This document shows, one piece after another, positions 47,024 through 56,780 of a stretch of DNA of 64,000 nt. The position numbers were made by a program, and so were the translations under genes. Below the pieces are notes generated by a model. That model ran no database searches, was not told the DNA's origin, and worked only from the letters and a program-made list of their open reading frames with translations. Source of the DNA: Zoogloea sp. (GTDB lineage Bacteria > Pseudomonadota > Gammaproteobacteria > Burkholderiales > Rhodocyclaceae); contig JAKLLO010000004.1 in NCBI GenBank assembly GCA_023150095.1, positions 18,907-82,906 of the forward strand, read 5' to 3'. Numbering within the stretch: the stretch's first letter is position 1; each line of letters opens with the position of its first letter.

Positions 47024-49174
47024 CTAGGGCTGCGCGACCCCCAGTTCTTCGATGCTTGCCGGCCCCTGGCGGGGTTCGGCGGAGATGGCCTGGAGAAAGG
47101 CGAACAGGGCTTTTCTTTCGCGGGCGTTGAGGCCGAGGGGGCGGACTTCCGGCGAGGTGACGGGAAGATCGGGCTGGTATTTGGCCGGGCCGGTGGGGCG
47201 GAACTGGACCATTCCCGCGTCGTACATGGCGATGACGCCCTGGTTCTCGGTCAGGGGGAAGCGGCCGTTGTGCATGTAGTTGCCGGTGTGCATGACGTCG
47301 CGCAGGCTGGGGGTGCGGAAGCGGCCCTTGTCTTCGGGCCGGCCGGTGACCTCGAATCGTCCCAGGTCTTCCAGCTCGCGGCCATGGAAATGCAGGCCGT
47401 TGCTGTGGAAGCGGTTGTCGGAGAACAGCGGGGTGTTGTGGCAGTTGATGCAGCGGGCCTTGGTGCGGAACAGGTGGAGGCCCCACAGGGCGTTGTCGGA
47501 GAGGGCCTGGGGCTGGCCCTTGAGGAAGCGGTCGAAATCGCTGTCGCGGCTGATGAGGGTGCGTTCGAAAGTGGCGATGGTCTGGGCGATGCGCTCGATG
47601 CTCACCGCGCGGCTGCCAAAGGCCGCCTCGAACAAGGGGCGGTAGTCGGCCCGGGCGGCAACCCGGGCGACCGCCTCGGCGGGCGTGGAGTGCATCTCAA
47701 GGGGGTTGGCGATGGGGCCGCTGACCTGCTCTTCGAGGCTGGCGGCGCGGCCGTCCCAGAACAGGTCCTCCACGTAGGCCGTGTTGAGGATGCTCATGGA
47801 GTTGCGTGTGCCGAGCTGGCCGATGTGCCCGGGGGATACGCTGCGCCGGTCGGTCCAGCCAGTGGCCGGGTCGTGGCAGTGGCTGCAGGCGATCTGCTGG
47901 TTGCGGGAGAGGATGGGGTCGAAGAACAGGCGCTGGCCGAGGGCCACCTTGGCGGCGGAATAAGGGTTGCCGGCGGGGAAGGGGACAGGCGGTAGCAGGC
48001 CCAGGTCGGCGAAGCCCGCCTTGACGCTGTCGTCCACCGTGGGGGCGGGCCAGTGGGGCTGATGGGCAGCACCGGGGACGTAACGGGCGTAGGCGCTGCG
48101 CAGGCGGGCCAGTTCGGCGGCGGGCAGATCCTGCTCCGGCGCGGGCCGCGGCCGGGCCAGGCTGGGGCGGCTCAGGGAGGCGTGGAGCAGCAGGCCGGGG
48201 GGCTGGCCGGTGTCGGGGCAGTGCTGGAAGCAGTAAGGGGCGAGGCTGCCGTCCGTGTGCCGGGCCCATACCGGGGTGTCCGGGCGCAGGCCGGGAAAGG
48301 CCGCCTGCAGTTCGGTGGTGGAACCCGGCGTGGTGCTGCGGAACAGGGCATGGATTTCGTCAGGGGTGGGCAGGCGCCAGTTGCCGAGGCCACAGGGCGC
48401 GGCCTGGCGGAGGCGGTGCTCGGCCGCGTCGAGCTGGCCCCGGGTGAGCGGGCCGGCCAGGTGCCACAGGCTCTCGACGGTGAGCGGGGTGGGGCCCTGG
48501 GTGTCGTCAACGCAGGCGGCGGCCTCTCCGGGTGCGGCGGCGATGCCTTTGCCGATGAGCGGGACGAAGCGCCGGGCCGGCGGGATGTGGGGCAGGGGCG
48601 GGTCGTCCAGGCGCGGGCCGCGGACCAGACGGAGGTGGGCGTGGTCGCCCCGGGCCAGGCTGATGCCGGGCTGGATGTAGTGCCCTGCATCGAAGGCCAC
48701 CGCGAGGACGCCGTCCACCCGGCGCAGTGTGCGTGTCCAGTAGAAGCCGGCGCGCCGGTCTGGGAAGGCCTTGGCGTCGACGGCCGGATCAGTCGCCGCG
48801 GCAGCCCCGGTGCGCAGGGTTTCCAGCTCCCTGGCGCTGGGCAGTCGCCAGTCGGTGTGGCCGCACAGCGCGCTGCGGTTGACCGCGGCGACGTAGTCGG
48901 TGGCCCGGCAGCTGGCGGTATGGCCGCCACAGTCGGGTGGATGGATCGGTGCCGCGGCGGGCTCGGGCAGGTAGCGGTGGTCGGCGGCCCGCGGGCCAGC
49001 CGGCGTTTTGCGTTCCCAGCTCAGGCCGCTGGCGGTGTCGATGACGCAGGCGGCCGAGGCTGCATCGGCGGGCGCTCCGCCGGCATCCTTGAAGCTGTAG
49101 CGGGAGGGGCCGACCGGCAGGGTGCAGGAGGCGGCCAGGGGCAGGAAGGCGAGGGCGAGAAGGTGCCGGTTCAT
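47024..49174 (-). CDS. DUF1566 (Lcl-like) x2 - diheme cytochrome c peroxidase/MauG fusion lipoprotein
   Basis: Lipobox-like LPLAASC; two WRLP DUF1566 segments (TDWRLPSARELETL, GNWRLPTPDEIHALF); peroxidase part with two CXXCH hemes (CSHCH, CINCH) and GQRLFFDPILS. Confidence 0.87.
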   Translation of the reverse strand: MNRHLLALAFLPLAASCTLPVGPSRYSFKDAGGAPADAASAACVIDTASGLSWERKTPAGPRAADHRYLPEPAAAPIHPPDCGGHTASCRATDYVAAVNRSALCGHTDWRLPSARELETLRTGAAAATDPAVDAKAFPDRRAGFYWTRTLRRVDGVLAVAFDAGHYIQPGISLARGDHAHLRLVRGPRLDDPPLPHIPPARRFVPLIGKGIAAAPGEAAACVDDTQGPTPLTVESLWHLAGPLTRGQLDAAEHRLRQAAPCGLGNWRLPTPDEIHALFRSTTPGSTTELQAAFPGLRPDTPVWARHTDGSLAPYCFQHCPDTGQPPGLLLHASLSRPSLARPRPAPEQDLPAAELARLRSAYARYVPGAAHQPHWPAPTVDDSVKAGFADLGLLPPVPFPAGNPYSAAKVALGQRLFFDPILSRNQQIACSHCHDPATGWTDRRSVSPGHIGQLGTRNSMSILNTAYVEDLFWDGRAASLEEQVSGPIANPLEMHSTPAEAVARVAARADYRPLFEAAFGSRAVSIERIAQTIATFERTLISRDSDFDRFLKGQPQALSDNALWGLHLFRTKARCINCHNTPLFSDNRFHSNGLHFHGRELEDLGRFEVTGRPEDKGRFRTPSLRDVMHTGNYMHNGRFPLTENQGVIAMYDAGMVQFRPTGPAKYQPDLPVTSPEVRPLGLNARERKALFAFLQAISAEPRQGPASIEELGVAQP

Positions 49175-49181
49175 GGGGCGT

Positions 49182-51977
49182 TCAGGGTTGGGCGGGCAGC
49201 ATGGCGGCCCGGTGGATCTTGAGCCGTGGGGCGAGGCTGCGGATGCGCTGGTTGACTGCGGCCGCGTCGAGCTGCGCCAGGGCCGCGGTGGTCCGTTCGG
49301 GGCGGAGCAGGTCGCCGTCCTGGCGGTAGCTGCGCAGCATGGCGGCCATGCGTGATTCGTCGGAGGCCTGCTGCGCGGGTTCGGCGGATTCGCGCTGACG
49401 CCGGAAACGTTCGATGGCGTCTGCATCGAGGCCGTGGGCAAGCAGGTCGTCGAAGGTTTGCAGGGTGTGCCGGACGAGTTCGTCCTCCCGCTCCGGCGAG
49501 CAGGTGAAGCGGATGCTGCCGAGGAAGTGCTTGTCCACGGCATCGATCTGGTTGCTGACGCTCACGCTGTAAGTGCCGCCCAGGTTCTCGCGCAGCTCGG
49601 TGCGCAGCCGGGTGCTCAGTTCGCGCATCAGGGCCTGCAGGGCCAGTTCGTTTTCCGGGGAGGCATCGTCGGCGGGGCCCTGGATCGACAGCAGGACTTC
49701 GGTGCGCTGGGCCGTGCCGCCGTGCAGGCGCAGATCGGCCGGCGGGCTGCGGCGGCGCAGGGGCCGGGCCGCAGGGGCGGCATCCTCGTGCGCCGGGAGG
49801 CTGGCCAGGTAGCGCTCGACGAAGGGGCGCAGGGCCGTCGGCTGGCCGGGCGTGAGGAGGATCACCGTGCTTTCGGCGGGTGGCAGCAGTGCCCGCACGA
49901 TGTCCCGGGCACGGGCGCTGTCGGCCAGCCACAGGATGTTCTCGGAGTCCAGTGGGGTGCTGCGGGGGTCGTCCAGCAGGCTTCGGCGGACGGCTTCCTG
50001 GAGTTGCCAGGAGGGGTTGCCGGCAAGCTCCTTCAGACCCGCCCGGATGCGGGCCATCTGGGCCGGGCTGGCGACGGGGCGGGGCCGGGTGAGCTGCAGG
50101 TGGAGCAGCTGGAAGGCGTCTTCCAGGTGGGTGTCGGGGCTGGTGATGATGATCTGGCTGCCCAGGTCGGCGGCGCTGCTGCGGATGCCGATTCCGCGCT
50201 GGGCCTTCCAGCGGGAGAAGGGTTCGGCATCCATGTTGACGGTGCGCCGGTCGAGCCAGGACAGGGCCTGGCCGGCGAGGGGGTGGTTGCCGTCGGACAG
50301 GTGCAGCAGCCCGCGCGGGCTGTGCAGGCCGATGGTGAGGGTATTGCCCCTGCGGGTGCTGGGCACCACCAGGGCTTTGAGGCCGTTGGAGAGGGTCCAG
50401 GCCTCGCCGCCGGGAATGCCGTCGAGGGGGGCGATGGTGGTGATGCTGCCGGCCTTGGGTGGGTCCGTCAGGCGGACCAGGCGGACGTCCTCCTGCTTGC
50501 GGGCAGGGGCCGCGGCGGCCGGGCGGACGGATTCCTCCAGGCGGGCAAAGTGCGCCGCATCCAGCGGCGGGGTGTCGAAGTCCTTGCCTTCCCAGATCAC
50601 CAGCTGCTCGGCGCTGGCCCGCATGTCCAGCCACGCGGCGTTCAGTTCGCCAGGCTCGAGCATGAGCAGGCGGTCGGCCAGCAGGGCGTGGTGCTGGCGG
50701 GGCGACAGCAGGGGCTCGCCGTTGCTGCGGGCCGCTTCGAGGCGCCCGATGAGGGTGCGGGAGTCCATCAGCGTGGTGCCGCTGGCGAGCTGCTTGAGGC
50801 CGGTGACGAAGAGGTCGCGCTGGGGGCGCAGTTCATCCAGGGAGAAGCCGTTGCGGTCCAGGTCGCCAAGCTCGGCGAGGAGCTGGCGGGCGCCGTCCTC
50901 GGCGCTGTGCCCGGCGGCCAGGGGCAGACGGGCCTGGAGCATGCGGCTGCCGTCGGGCAGGGGGGCGAGCTGCAGGCTCAGGCTGGCCCGGTGGCCTTGC
51001 TGGCGGGTGGCGCTGCGCTGGCTGGCCAGCCGCAGGGCCAGGTTTTCGACGGTATGGGTCCACAGGGCTTCCTGGCTGTTCAGGACCAGCCGGGGCTGGC
51101 GCTGGGCCAGGGAGACCGCCCGGGTGCTGCGCTCCGGGTCGGCCAGGGCGAGGTGGCGGATGCCGTCGGTCACCGGTCGCAGCCGCGGCGGGCGCTCCGG
51201 GAAGGGGCGGGCGGGGAGGCCGCCCAGGGTGCGCTCGATGAGCCCCTGGAGGTGCCGGGGGTCGAAGTCGCCGACAGCGAGAACGTGCATGTTGCCAGGG
51301 GCGTACCAGCGTTCGTAGAAGGCCTTGAGGCGGGGGGCCTCGGCGGCCTGTACCTGTTCCATCACCCCGATCGGGTTGCGCTCGGGGTAGTGGCTGCCGG
51401 GCAGAATGGCACTGATGAGGCGGGGCGACAGGCGCTGGCCGGGGCCCTGGCGGGCCCGCCATTCGGCTTCGATCACGCCCCGCTCGCGGATCACCTCGTC
51501 GGGGCTGAAGCTGGCGTGGGCGGCCCATTCCCGGAAGATCTCCAGGGCTTCGGCGAGCCGCGCCGGCTCGCTGTCGGGCAGGGTCAGCATGTAACGGGTC
51601 TGGTGATGACCGGTGAGGGCATTGGAGTCGCGGCCAAAGCGCAGGCCGAGGGCTTCAAGGCGCGTGACAAGGCTATTGCCGGGGTAGCGCGCGGTGCCGT
51701 TGAAGAGCATGTGCTCGACGAAGTGGGCGTAGCCACGCTCATCGTCGGCTTCATCCATGGCACCCACGTCAACCGTCAGCCACAGGTGGATCTGGCCCTT
51801 GGGGTGGGCGTTGGGCAGCAGGCTCCAGCCCAGGCCGTTGCCAAGCCGCCCACTGCGGAGCTCCGGGTGGGTCGGCAGGGGGGTATCGGCCAGGGCGGGG
51901 AGGGCGGCGGCCAGCAGGCAGCCCAGCAGCAGCGCGAGCGGCCGCCGGGCGGAGGGGCGAAAAGAAAGCAGGGGCAT
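49182..51977 (-). CDS. M16 family zinc metalloprotease (insulinase/PqqL-like)
   Basis: Signal peptide; HXXEH motif YAHFVEHMLFNGTARYPGNSLVTRLEALGLRFGRDSNALT; downstream RERGVIEAEWRAR. Confidence 0.9.
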   Translation of the reverse strand: MPLLSFRPSARRPLALLLGCLLAAALPALADTPLPTHPELRSGRLGNGLGWSLLPNAHPKGQIHLWLTVDVGAMDEADDERGYAHFVEHMLFNGTARYPGNSLVTRLEALGLRFGRDSNALTGHHQTRYMLTLPDSEPARLAEALEIFREWAAHASFSPDEVIRERGVIEAEWRARQGPGQRLSPRLISAILPGSHYPERNPIGVMEQVQAAEAPRLKAFYERWYAPGNMHVLAVGDFDPRHLQGLIERTLGGLPARPFPERPPRLRPVTDGIRHLALADPERSTRAVSLAQRQPRLVLNSQEALWTHTVENLALRLASQRSATRQQGHRASLSLQLAPLPDGSRMLQARLPLAAGHSAEDGARQLLAELGDLDRNGFSLDELRPQRDLFVTGLKQLASGTTLMDSRTLIGRLEAARSNGEPLLSPRQHHALLADRLLMLEPGELNAAWLDMRASAEQLVIWEGKDFDTPPLDAAHFARLEESVRPAAAAPARKQEDVRLVRLTDPPKAGSITTIAPLDGIPGGEAWTLSNGLKALVVPSTRRGNTLTIGLHSPRGLLHLSDGNHPLAGQALSWLDRRTVNMDAEPFSRWKAQRGIGIRSSAADLGSQIIITSPDTHLEDAFQLLHLQLTRPRPVASPAQMARIRAGLKELAGNPSWQLQEAVRRSLLDDPRSTPLDSENILWLADSARARDIVRALLPPAESTVILLTPGQPTALRPFVERYLASLPAHEDAAPAARPLRRRSPPADLRLHGGTAQRTEVLLSIQGPADDASPENELALQALMRELSTRLRTELRENLGGTYSVSVSNQIDAVDKHFLGSIRFTCSPEREDELVRHTLQTFDDLLAHGLDADAIERFRRQRESAEPAQQASDESRMAAMLRSYRQDGDLLRPERTTAALAQLDAAAVNQRIRSLAPRLKIHRAAMLPAQP

Positions 51978-54754
51978 CAGAAGCGGTAGCCGAGTTCCAG
52001 CCAGAACTGCCGGCCGGCCTCGTAGATGGTCGAGGTGGAGGTGGTGTCCAGGGTGTTCGTGCGGTTGAGCAGGTTGTTGATGGTGAAGGTGACGAAGGCT
52101 TCCTGGCCGGCGGTGGTGGGGATGCTCCAGTTGATGCGGGTGTCCCAGGTCAGGGCCGGGCCGAAGCTGACCTGGTCGTAGCTGTTCACCTGGGTGCCCT
52201 GGTAGTCGGCCTTGCCGTTGAGGGCCATCTTCTTGAAGCCGGTGCGATAGCGCAGGAAGTTGCCGATCTGCAGCCGGGCCTGGGGGATGTAGGTGTTGAA
52301 GAGCAGCCGCAGGGTCTGGGGCCGGGCGTAGTTGTCGGCGGGGCGGTCGGCCCAGCGGATGAACTTGCCGTCGTAGCGCACCATGCGCTCCAGGTCGCCG
52401 CTGCCGAGGTCGCTGAGGGTGTCGGCGTAGCTGGCATGGGAGGTCTCGACCCGGGTCCAGTCCAGGGCGCCCATCACCGTGGTGGTGGTGCCGAAGGCCT
52501 GGATGGGCTTGCGGCTCTCGTAGGCCAGGGACCATACGCTGCTGTCGGACTTGCCCACGTTGTCCCACCAGTAGTTGCCGGCCGAGCGCAGGTGGAGGAC
52601 GACTTCATCGCGGCTCTTGCGCCCGACCCGCTTCAGGGTCCATAGGCCATCGGCCCATTTCTGGCGGACGCCCAGTACGGTTTCATCGCTGTAGGGCACG
52701 TCCAGGTCGCCGATGTGGTACATGGCGGCGGTACTGGAGGGGGTGGGGGTGCCCCACATGCCGAGCACGCCGCCCACGAGGTTGCGGTCCTGGGTGGCCA
52801 TCTGCAGGGACAGGCGTTCGCGGAAGGTGTGGAACTGCATGAAGTTACGACCGTAGTAGCGGTTGTAGCCGCCTTCCAGCACGGTCTGGCCGTTGCCCAG
52901 GGCGTCGAGGAAGAGGGCACTGCGCGGCGCCAGGCTGCCCTTGGGCGACAGGTTGCTGTCGTCGTAGCGCAGGCCCAGGCGGGCGGTCAGGCGATCGTAG
53001 CGGATCTCGTCCTGGATGAAGGCGCCCTGGCTGGATTCGTTTACTTCGAACTTGCCCGCCTGGTAGATGATGCGCCGCTTGAGGAACTGGCCCTTGCCGG
53101 TCGAGGTGGGCGCGAGGGAGCAGGTGGCGCTGTCGATGGTGCCGTCGGCCTGCATGCAGGTGGTGGTGGCTGTGGCGACGGTGTATTGCTCGTACTGGGT
53201 GCTGCGCTCGTAAAAGGACTCCTTGCGCTCCAGCTCGATACCGGCCTGCAGGCGGTGCTCCATGCCCAGCAGGGTGAGGGGCTTGAGGTCGGCCCGGCCG
53301 GTGTAGTTGAGGGTGTCCTGCTGCTGGTTGATGTCGCCGTAGCCGCCTTCGCCGCTGCTGCTGCCCGGCACGCCCCAGTTCTTGTCGGCGGCGGAGTAGC
53401 TCCACTGCTTCCAGGTGCTGGCGTCGCCATCCCGGGAGCTCTTCATGCTGCTCCAGGTGAGGCGCTGGGTCAGCTTCACGTCGTCGAAGCGCTTGACCAG
53501 GCCGGCGTTCACGCCGACCCCGCCGGACTCCAGGTGGAAGAAGCTGTTCCGGGCGTTGCTGATGAAGTAGTCGTTGTCGGACGGCGCATAGCTGATCGAG
53601 AGGTCCAGGTCGGTGTCCCGGTCGAGCTTGGCGAAGCCCTTCAGGAAGAGGTTGTCGATCTGGCGGTGCTGGACCTTGCGCGTGCTGTCCCCGGCCATGC
53701 CGGCGTTCCCGGTGTAGCCGGCGAGGGGGATTTCCGCGCTGCGGCGGACGAAGCTGCCGATGAAGCCGAAGCTGTCATTCACCTTGGATTCGATGGCGGC
53801 CCGGTAGGTCATCTTGTCGAAGCGGGGCTGCTCGGTCATATCGGCGGAGCGTTCGTAGTCCTGCCTGTCGGCCGGGGCGACCTTGGCCTGCATCCATTCG
53901 GAACGGGTCATCTCCACCGACACGCGGCCGCCGAGGCTGCGTTTGGGCGCGCAGGTCTCGGCGCTGACCACGCCGCCGCTGAAGCGGCCGTAGGCGGCCG
54001 GCACGTTGGCGTCGCGCACGGTCACGTCGCAGATCAGGCTGGAGTCGATGGCGAAGCCCTGGCTGGCTGAGGGCGGGCTGTTGTTGCTGTTCACGCCGCT
54101 GAGGCTGGCGCTGGTGCTGGCCGGGTTGATGTCGTTGTTGATCGGCATGCCGTCCAGCTGGTAGAGGTTAGCGTAGAACTTGGCGCCGTTGATGCTGATG
54201 TCGGCGGGGGCGATCTCGCCCTGGGAGCCCGAGCGCTGCTGCTGTTCGCTGAACTGCACGCCGGGGTGCAGCTTGAGCAGGCTGGTGATGTCGCCGTTGC
54301 CGGAGGGCATGGCGCGCAGGGTGGCTTCATCCACGCTGAACACGCCGACCGACGGATCCCGCTCCCCCTTTACCCGCACCGGCGCCAGAGTGGCGTCGTC
54401 GCTGGCCGGGGTGCCGGGCGGCGGCAGGGCGGCCGTTTGCGGCACGGCTTCCACCAGCACCGCGTTGCCGCTTACCGGGCGGTGCCGCAGGCCGCTGCCG
54501 GCGAGCAGCTGGTCGAGGGCTTCCAGCGGGGTGAGGCGGCCCTGAACGGCCGGGGCCGTCTTGCCGGCAACCACGCCGGGGGCGTGGGAGATCTGCAGCC
54601 CGGTCTGCTGGCCGAGCACGACCAGGGCCGCACCGAGGGGCTGGGCGGGGATGAGGACGCTGACTTCCTGGGCGTGGGCAGCAGGGCAGGCAAGGCCGAG
54701 CAGCGCCGCGGCGAGCAGGGCGGGAGCGGTGGGGCGAAGTGCGTTGGTTTTCAT
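51977..54754 (-). CDS. TonB-dependent receptor with N-terminal secretin/TonB short (STN) signaling domain
   Basis: Signal peptide, STN domain IPAQPLGAALVVLGQQTGLQISHAPGVVAGKTAPAVQGRLTPLEALDQLLAGSGLRHR; plug ADISINGAKFYANLYQLDGMPI; terminal ELGYRF. Confidence 0.9.
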   Translation of the reverse strand: MKTNALRPTAPALLAAALLGLACPAAHAQEVSVLIPAQPLGAALVVLGQQTGLQISHAPGVVAGKTAPAVQGRLTPLEALDQLLAGSGLRHRPVSGNAVLVEAVPQTAALPPPGTPASDDATLAPVRVKGERDPSVGVFSVDEATLRAMPSGNGDITSLLKLHPGVQFSEQQQRSGSQGEIAPADISINGAKFYANLYQLDGMPINNDINPASTSASLSGVNSNNSPPSASQGFAIDSSLICDVTVRDANVPAAYGRFSGGVVSAETCAPKRSLGGRVSVEMTRSEWMQAKVAPADRQDYERSADMTEQPRFDKMTYRAAIESKVNDSFGFIGSFVRRSAEIPLAGYTGNAGMAGDSTRKVQHRQIDNLFLKGFAKLDRDTDLDLSISYAPSDNDYFISNARNSFFHLESGGVGVNAGLVKRFDDVKLTQRLTWSSMKSSRDGDASTWKQWSYSAADKNWGVPGSSSGEGGYGDINQQQDTLNYTGRADLKPLTLLGMEHRLQAGIELERKESFYERSTQYEQYTVATATTTCMQADGTIDSATCSLAPTSTGKGQFLKRRIIYQAGKFEVNESSQGAFIQDEIRYDRLTARLGLRYDDSNLSPKGSLAPRSALFLDALGNGQTVLEGGYNRYYGRNFMQFHTFRERLSLQMATQDRNLVGGVLGMWGTPTPSSTAAMYHIGDLDVPYSDETVLGVRQKWADGLWTLKRVGRKSRDEVVLHLRSAGNYWWDNVGKSDSSVWSLAYESRKPIQAFGTTTTVMGALDWTRVETSHASYADTLSDLGSGDLERMVRYDGKFIRWADRPADNYARPQTLRLLFNTYIPQARLQIGNFLRYRTGFKKMALNGKADYQGTQVNSYDQVSFGPALTWDTRINWSIPTTAGQEAFVTFTINNLLNRTNTLDTTSTSTIYEAGRQFWLELGYRF

Positions 54755-54836
54755 CGGGGCAGTCGAATGGTTGTTGTTCGATGCCTGTAAGACGCTGCGG
54801 ACAGGGGGCTACCTCACCCCCTTGCGCAAATATTTT

Positions 54837-55778
54837 TCAGCGCACCACCCGAATGCCCGGCAGCCGCATCACGCGGCGCTCGGCGGCGGCGGCGAGCAGG
54901 GCCAGGGCGGTGTCCGGGTCCTTGCTGCTGACGGTGCCGGAAACCCGCTGCCGGCGGGCGTCGGCCGAGGGCACCAGGATGATCAGGTGGGTGTGGCGGC
55001 CGAGTAAGGCGAGGGCATCGGCCAGGGGCGTGTCCTGGAACACCAGGGTGCCATCGGTCCAGCCCTCCTCCTGGGGCAGGGCGCGGGGTTCGACGTGGAT
55101 GCCGGTGACGTCGAGGCGTACCCGCTCGCCGGCTCCCAGCGTGGCCGGGGGGGTATCGGCCGGACACTCGCTGCAGGTGGCCCGCACCCGGCTTTCGAAG
55201 ACGCTCAAGGTGGTGCTGCCGGTTTCCTGGCTGACATCAAAACGTGTGCCCAGGGCTTCTGCATTTCCGTCCTGGGTCTTGACGGTGAAGGGACGAGGCG
55301 GGGTCTGGCGGGCCACCTGGAAGTGGGCCCGCCCGGCCAGTAGTTCGATGTGCCGGCCGGCGGCATCCATGTGCACCCGGATGGCGCTGTCGGCGTCGAG
55401 GGTGGCGATGGAACCATCGGCCAGGGTGATCCGGCGGATTTCGGCCTTGTCGGTGGCGTAGTCGGCCTGGCGTAGGGGGAGGAGGGCCTCCCGGGCGGGG
55501 GGGAACAGCACCACCAGGCCGCTGGCCAGCAGGATCGCCGCCGCCGCTGCCCGCGGCCGGCCGCGGCACAGGCGACGCCTGAGGGTGCCGGAGTCCACGT
55601 GGCCCATCTGGGCCCAGATCCGCTGCAGGCGCTCGAAGGCGCTGCGGTGCCTGGGGTCGGCGGACTGCCAGGCCTGGAAAGCGGCTTCCTCATCGGCGCT
55701 GAGGGGGCCGCGTCCGTGGCGGATGACCCAGCGGCCGGCTTCCTCCAGGAGCGGGTCCGGGTTCGCAGGGCTGGACAT
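54837..55778 (-). CDS. FecR family anti-sigma regulator
   Basis: DPLLEEAGRWVIRHGRGPLSADEEAAFQAWQSADPRHRSAFERLQRIW; FecR core TDKAEIRRITLADGSIATLDADSAIRV. Confidence 0.9.
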   Translation of the reverse strand: MSSPANPDPLLEEAGRWVIRHGRGPLSADEEAAFQAWQSADPRHRSAFERLQRIWAQMGHVDSGTLRRRLCRGRPRAAAAAILLASGLVVLFPPAREALLPLRQADYATDKAEIRRITLADGSIATLDADSAIRVHMDAAGRHIELLAGRAHFQVARQTPPRPFTVKTQDGNAEALGTRFDVSQETGSTTLSVFESRVRATCSECPADTPPATLGAGERVRLDVTGIHVEPRALPQEEGWTDGTLVFQDTPLADALALLGRHTHLIILVPSADARRQRVSGTVSSKDPDTALALLAAAAERRVMRLPGIRVVR

Positions 55779-55826
55779 TCCGCCAGCCAGTACGGTCTGG
55801 CAGGCCAGCAGGACGCGCATCATGTG

Positions 55827-56270
55827 CTATTCCACGGCGCTGACCGAGATCCCCAGCAGGCGGGCGGTTTCGGCATAGCTGAGGCCGTCGAGCTTGTGCG
55901 CTACAAAAACCTCGATGCTGCGGGTGGGTTGAGCAAGGAGGACCTGCTCAAGACGTCGAATGGTATCGGCCGCCGCGACTGTGTCGAAGGTGTCCGGCGC
56001 GGCGGCATCCCCGTGCAGTGCGCCATATTGCTCGAGGGCGGCCTCTTCCCGGCGCCGCTGACGGTGCCAGTCCATGGCGATGTTGGCCGCCACCCTGAAC
56101 ACGTAGGCCTTGAAATTGGCCGGCGGCAGGCTTGGTCGGGCGGTATTCAGACGAAGCCAGGTGTCCTGGGCGCAGTCCCGCGCGGTCTCCCGGGAACCCG
56201 TGCGCAGGGACAGGAAATCCACGATTTCCGAGTAATGCGCGACCAGGGTTTGGGGGAGACAGGCAGGCAT
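55827..56270 (-). CDS. ECF sigma factor (FecI-like)
   Basis: ETARDCAQDTWLRLN...NFKAYVFRVAANIAMDWHRQRRREEA...HKLDGLSYAETARLLGISVSAVE. Confidence 0.87.
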   Translation of the reverse strand: MPACLPQTLVAHYSEIVDFLSLRTGSRETARDCAQDTWLRLNTARPSLPPANFKAYVFRVAANIAMDWHRQRRREEAALEQYGALHGDAAAPDTFDTVAAADTIRRLEQVLLAQPTRSIEVFVAHKLDGLSYAETARLLGISVSAVE

Positions 56271-56295
56271 TGGTTTGGGCTGGAAGGCCTCTATT

Positions 56296-56313
56296 GATAA
56301 TAATTATCATTAT
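56296..56313. promoter_or_regulatory. Candidate Fur box upstream of the ECF sigma operon
   Basis: GATAATAATTATCATTAT, strong match by eye to the Fur consensus GATAATGATAATCATTATC; AT-rich island in high-GC context. Confidence 0.8.
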
Positions 56314-56471
56314 ATTTTTAGGCTCCAGTCTTCGCAAGAGGCAACTACTGGCGTGTGTGTCCGCCATCGTGGCGCCGGGAGGCGATATTGCCCACGGTGA
56401 CCAGATCGTTGCCGTATCCTCGCCGAGCATCGGCGAAGCCATATGGGTGCCGGTCGTTCAAGGGAGCAAGG

Positions 56472-56780
56472 ATGGTGATGCTTAGTGGTGCACTGCTGGT
56501 TGTTCTGCCGACCTGGTGGGCGATGTCGGTCAGGCTCGCGGGCCTGGGGCAGGGGCGTTTGGCCTGTCAGCTCAAGGGGTTGGCCTTTGCACTGTTCCAG
56601 CTGGCGGTGATGGTCGGCCTGATTTACCTGGATGCCTGGTGGGCGGTGCTGATTTACGTGTTTCTGATGCTGGCCACCGGCAACATGGTGCTTGAGGCGG
56701 TGGCGCTGCGCCACCCGGACAGTGCCCTGGGAGCCTGGTGGCTGCGTCAGAAAACGGCGGCGGGACGTCGCGCCGGCTGA
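56472..56780 (+). CDS. Small hypothetical membrane protein
   Basis: MVMLSGALLVVLPTWWAMSVRL...LAFALFQLAVMVGLIYLDAWWAVLIYVFLMLATGNMVLEAV, about 3 hydrophobic helices. Confidence 0.6.
   Translation: MVMLSGALLVVLPTWWAMSVRLAGLGQGRLACQLKGLAFALFQLAVMVGLIYLDAWWAVLIYVFLMLATGNMVLEAVALRHPDSALGAWWLRQKTAAGRRAG

Noticed and set aside
49434-51989. 851-aa plus-strand ORF opposite the M16 protease
   Set aside because: Antisense shadow; HXXEH protease on the minus strand explains the region
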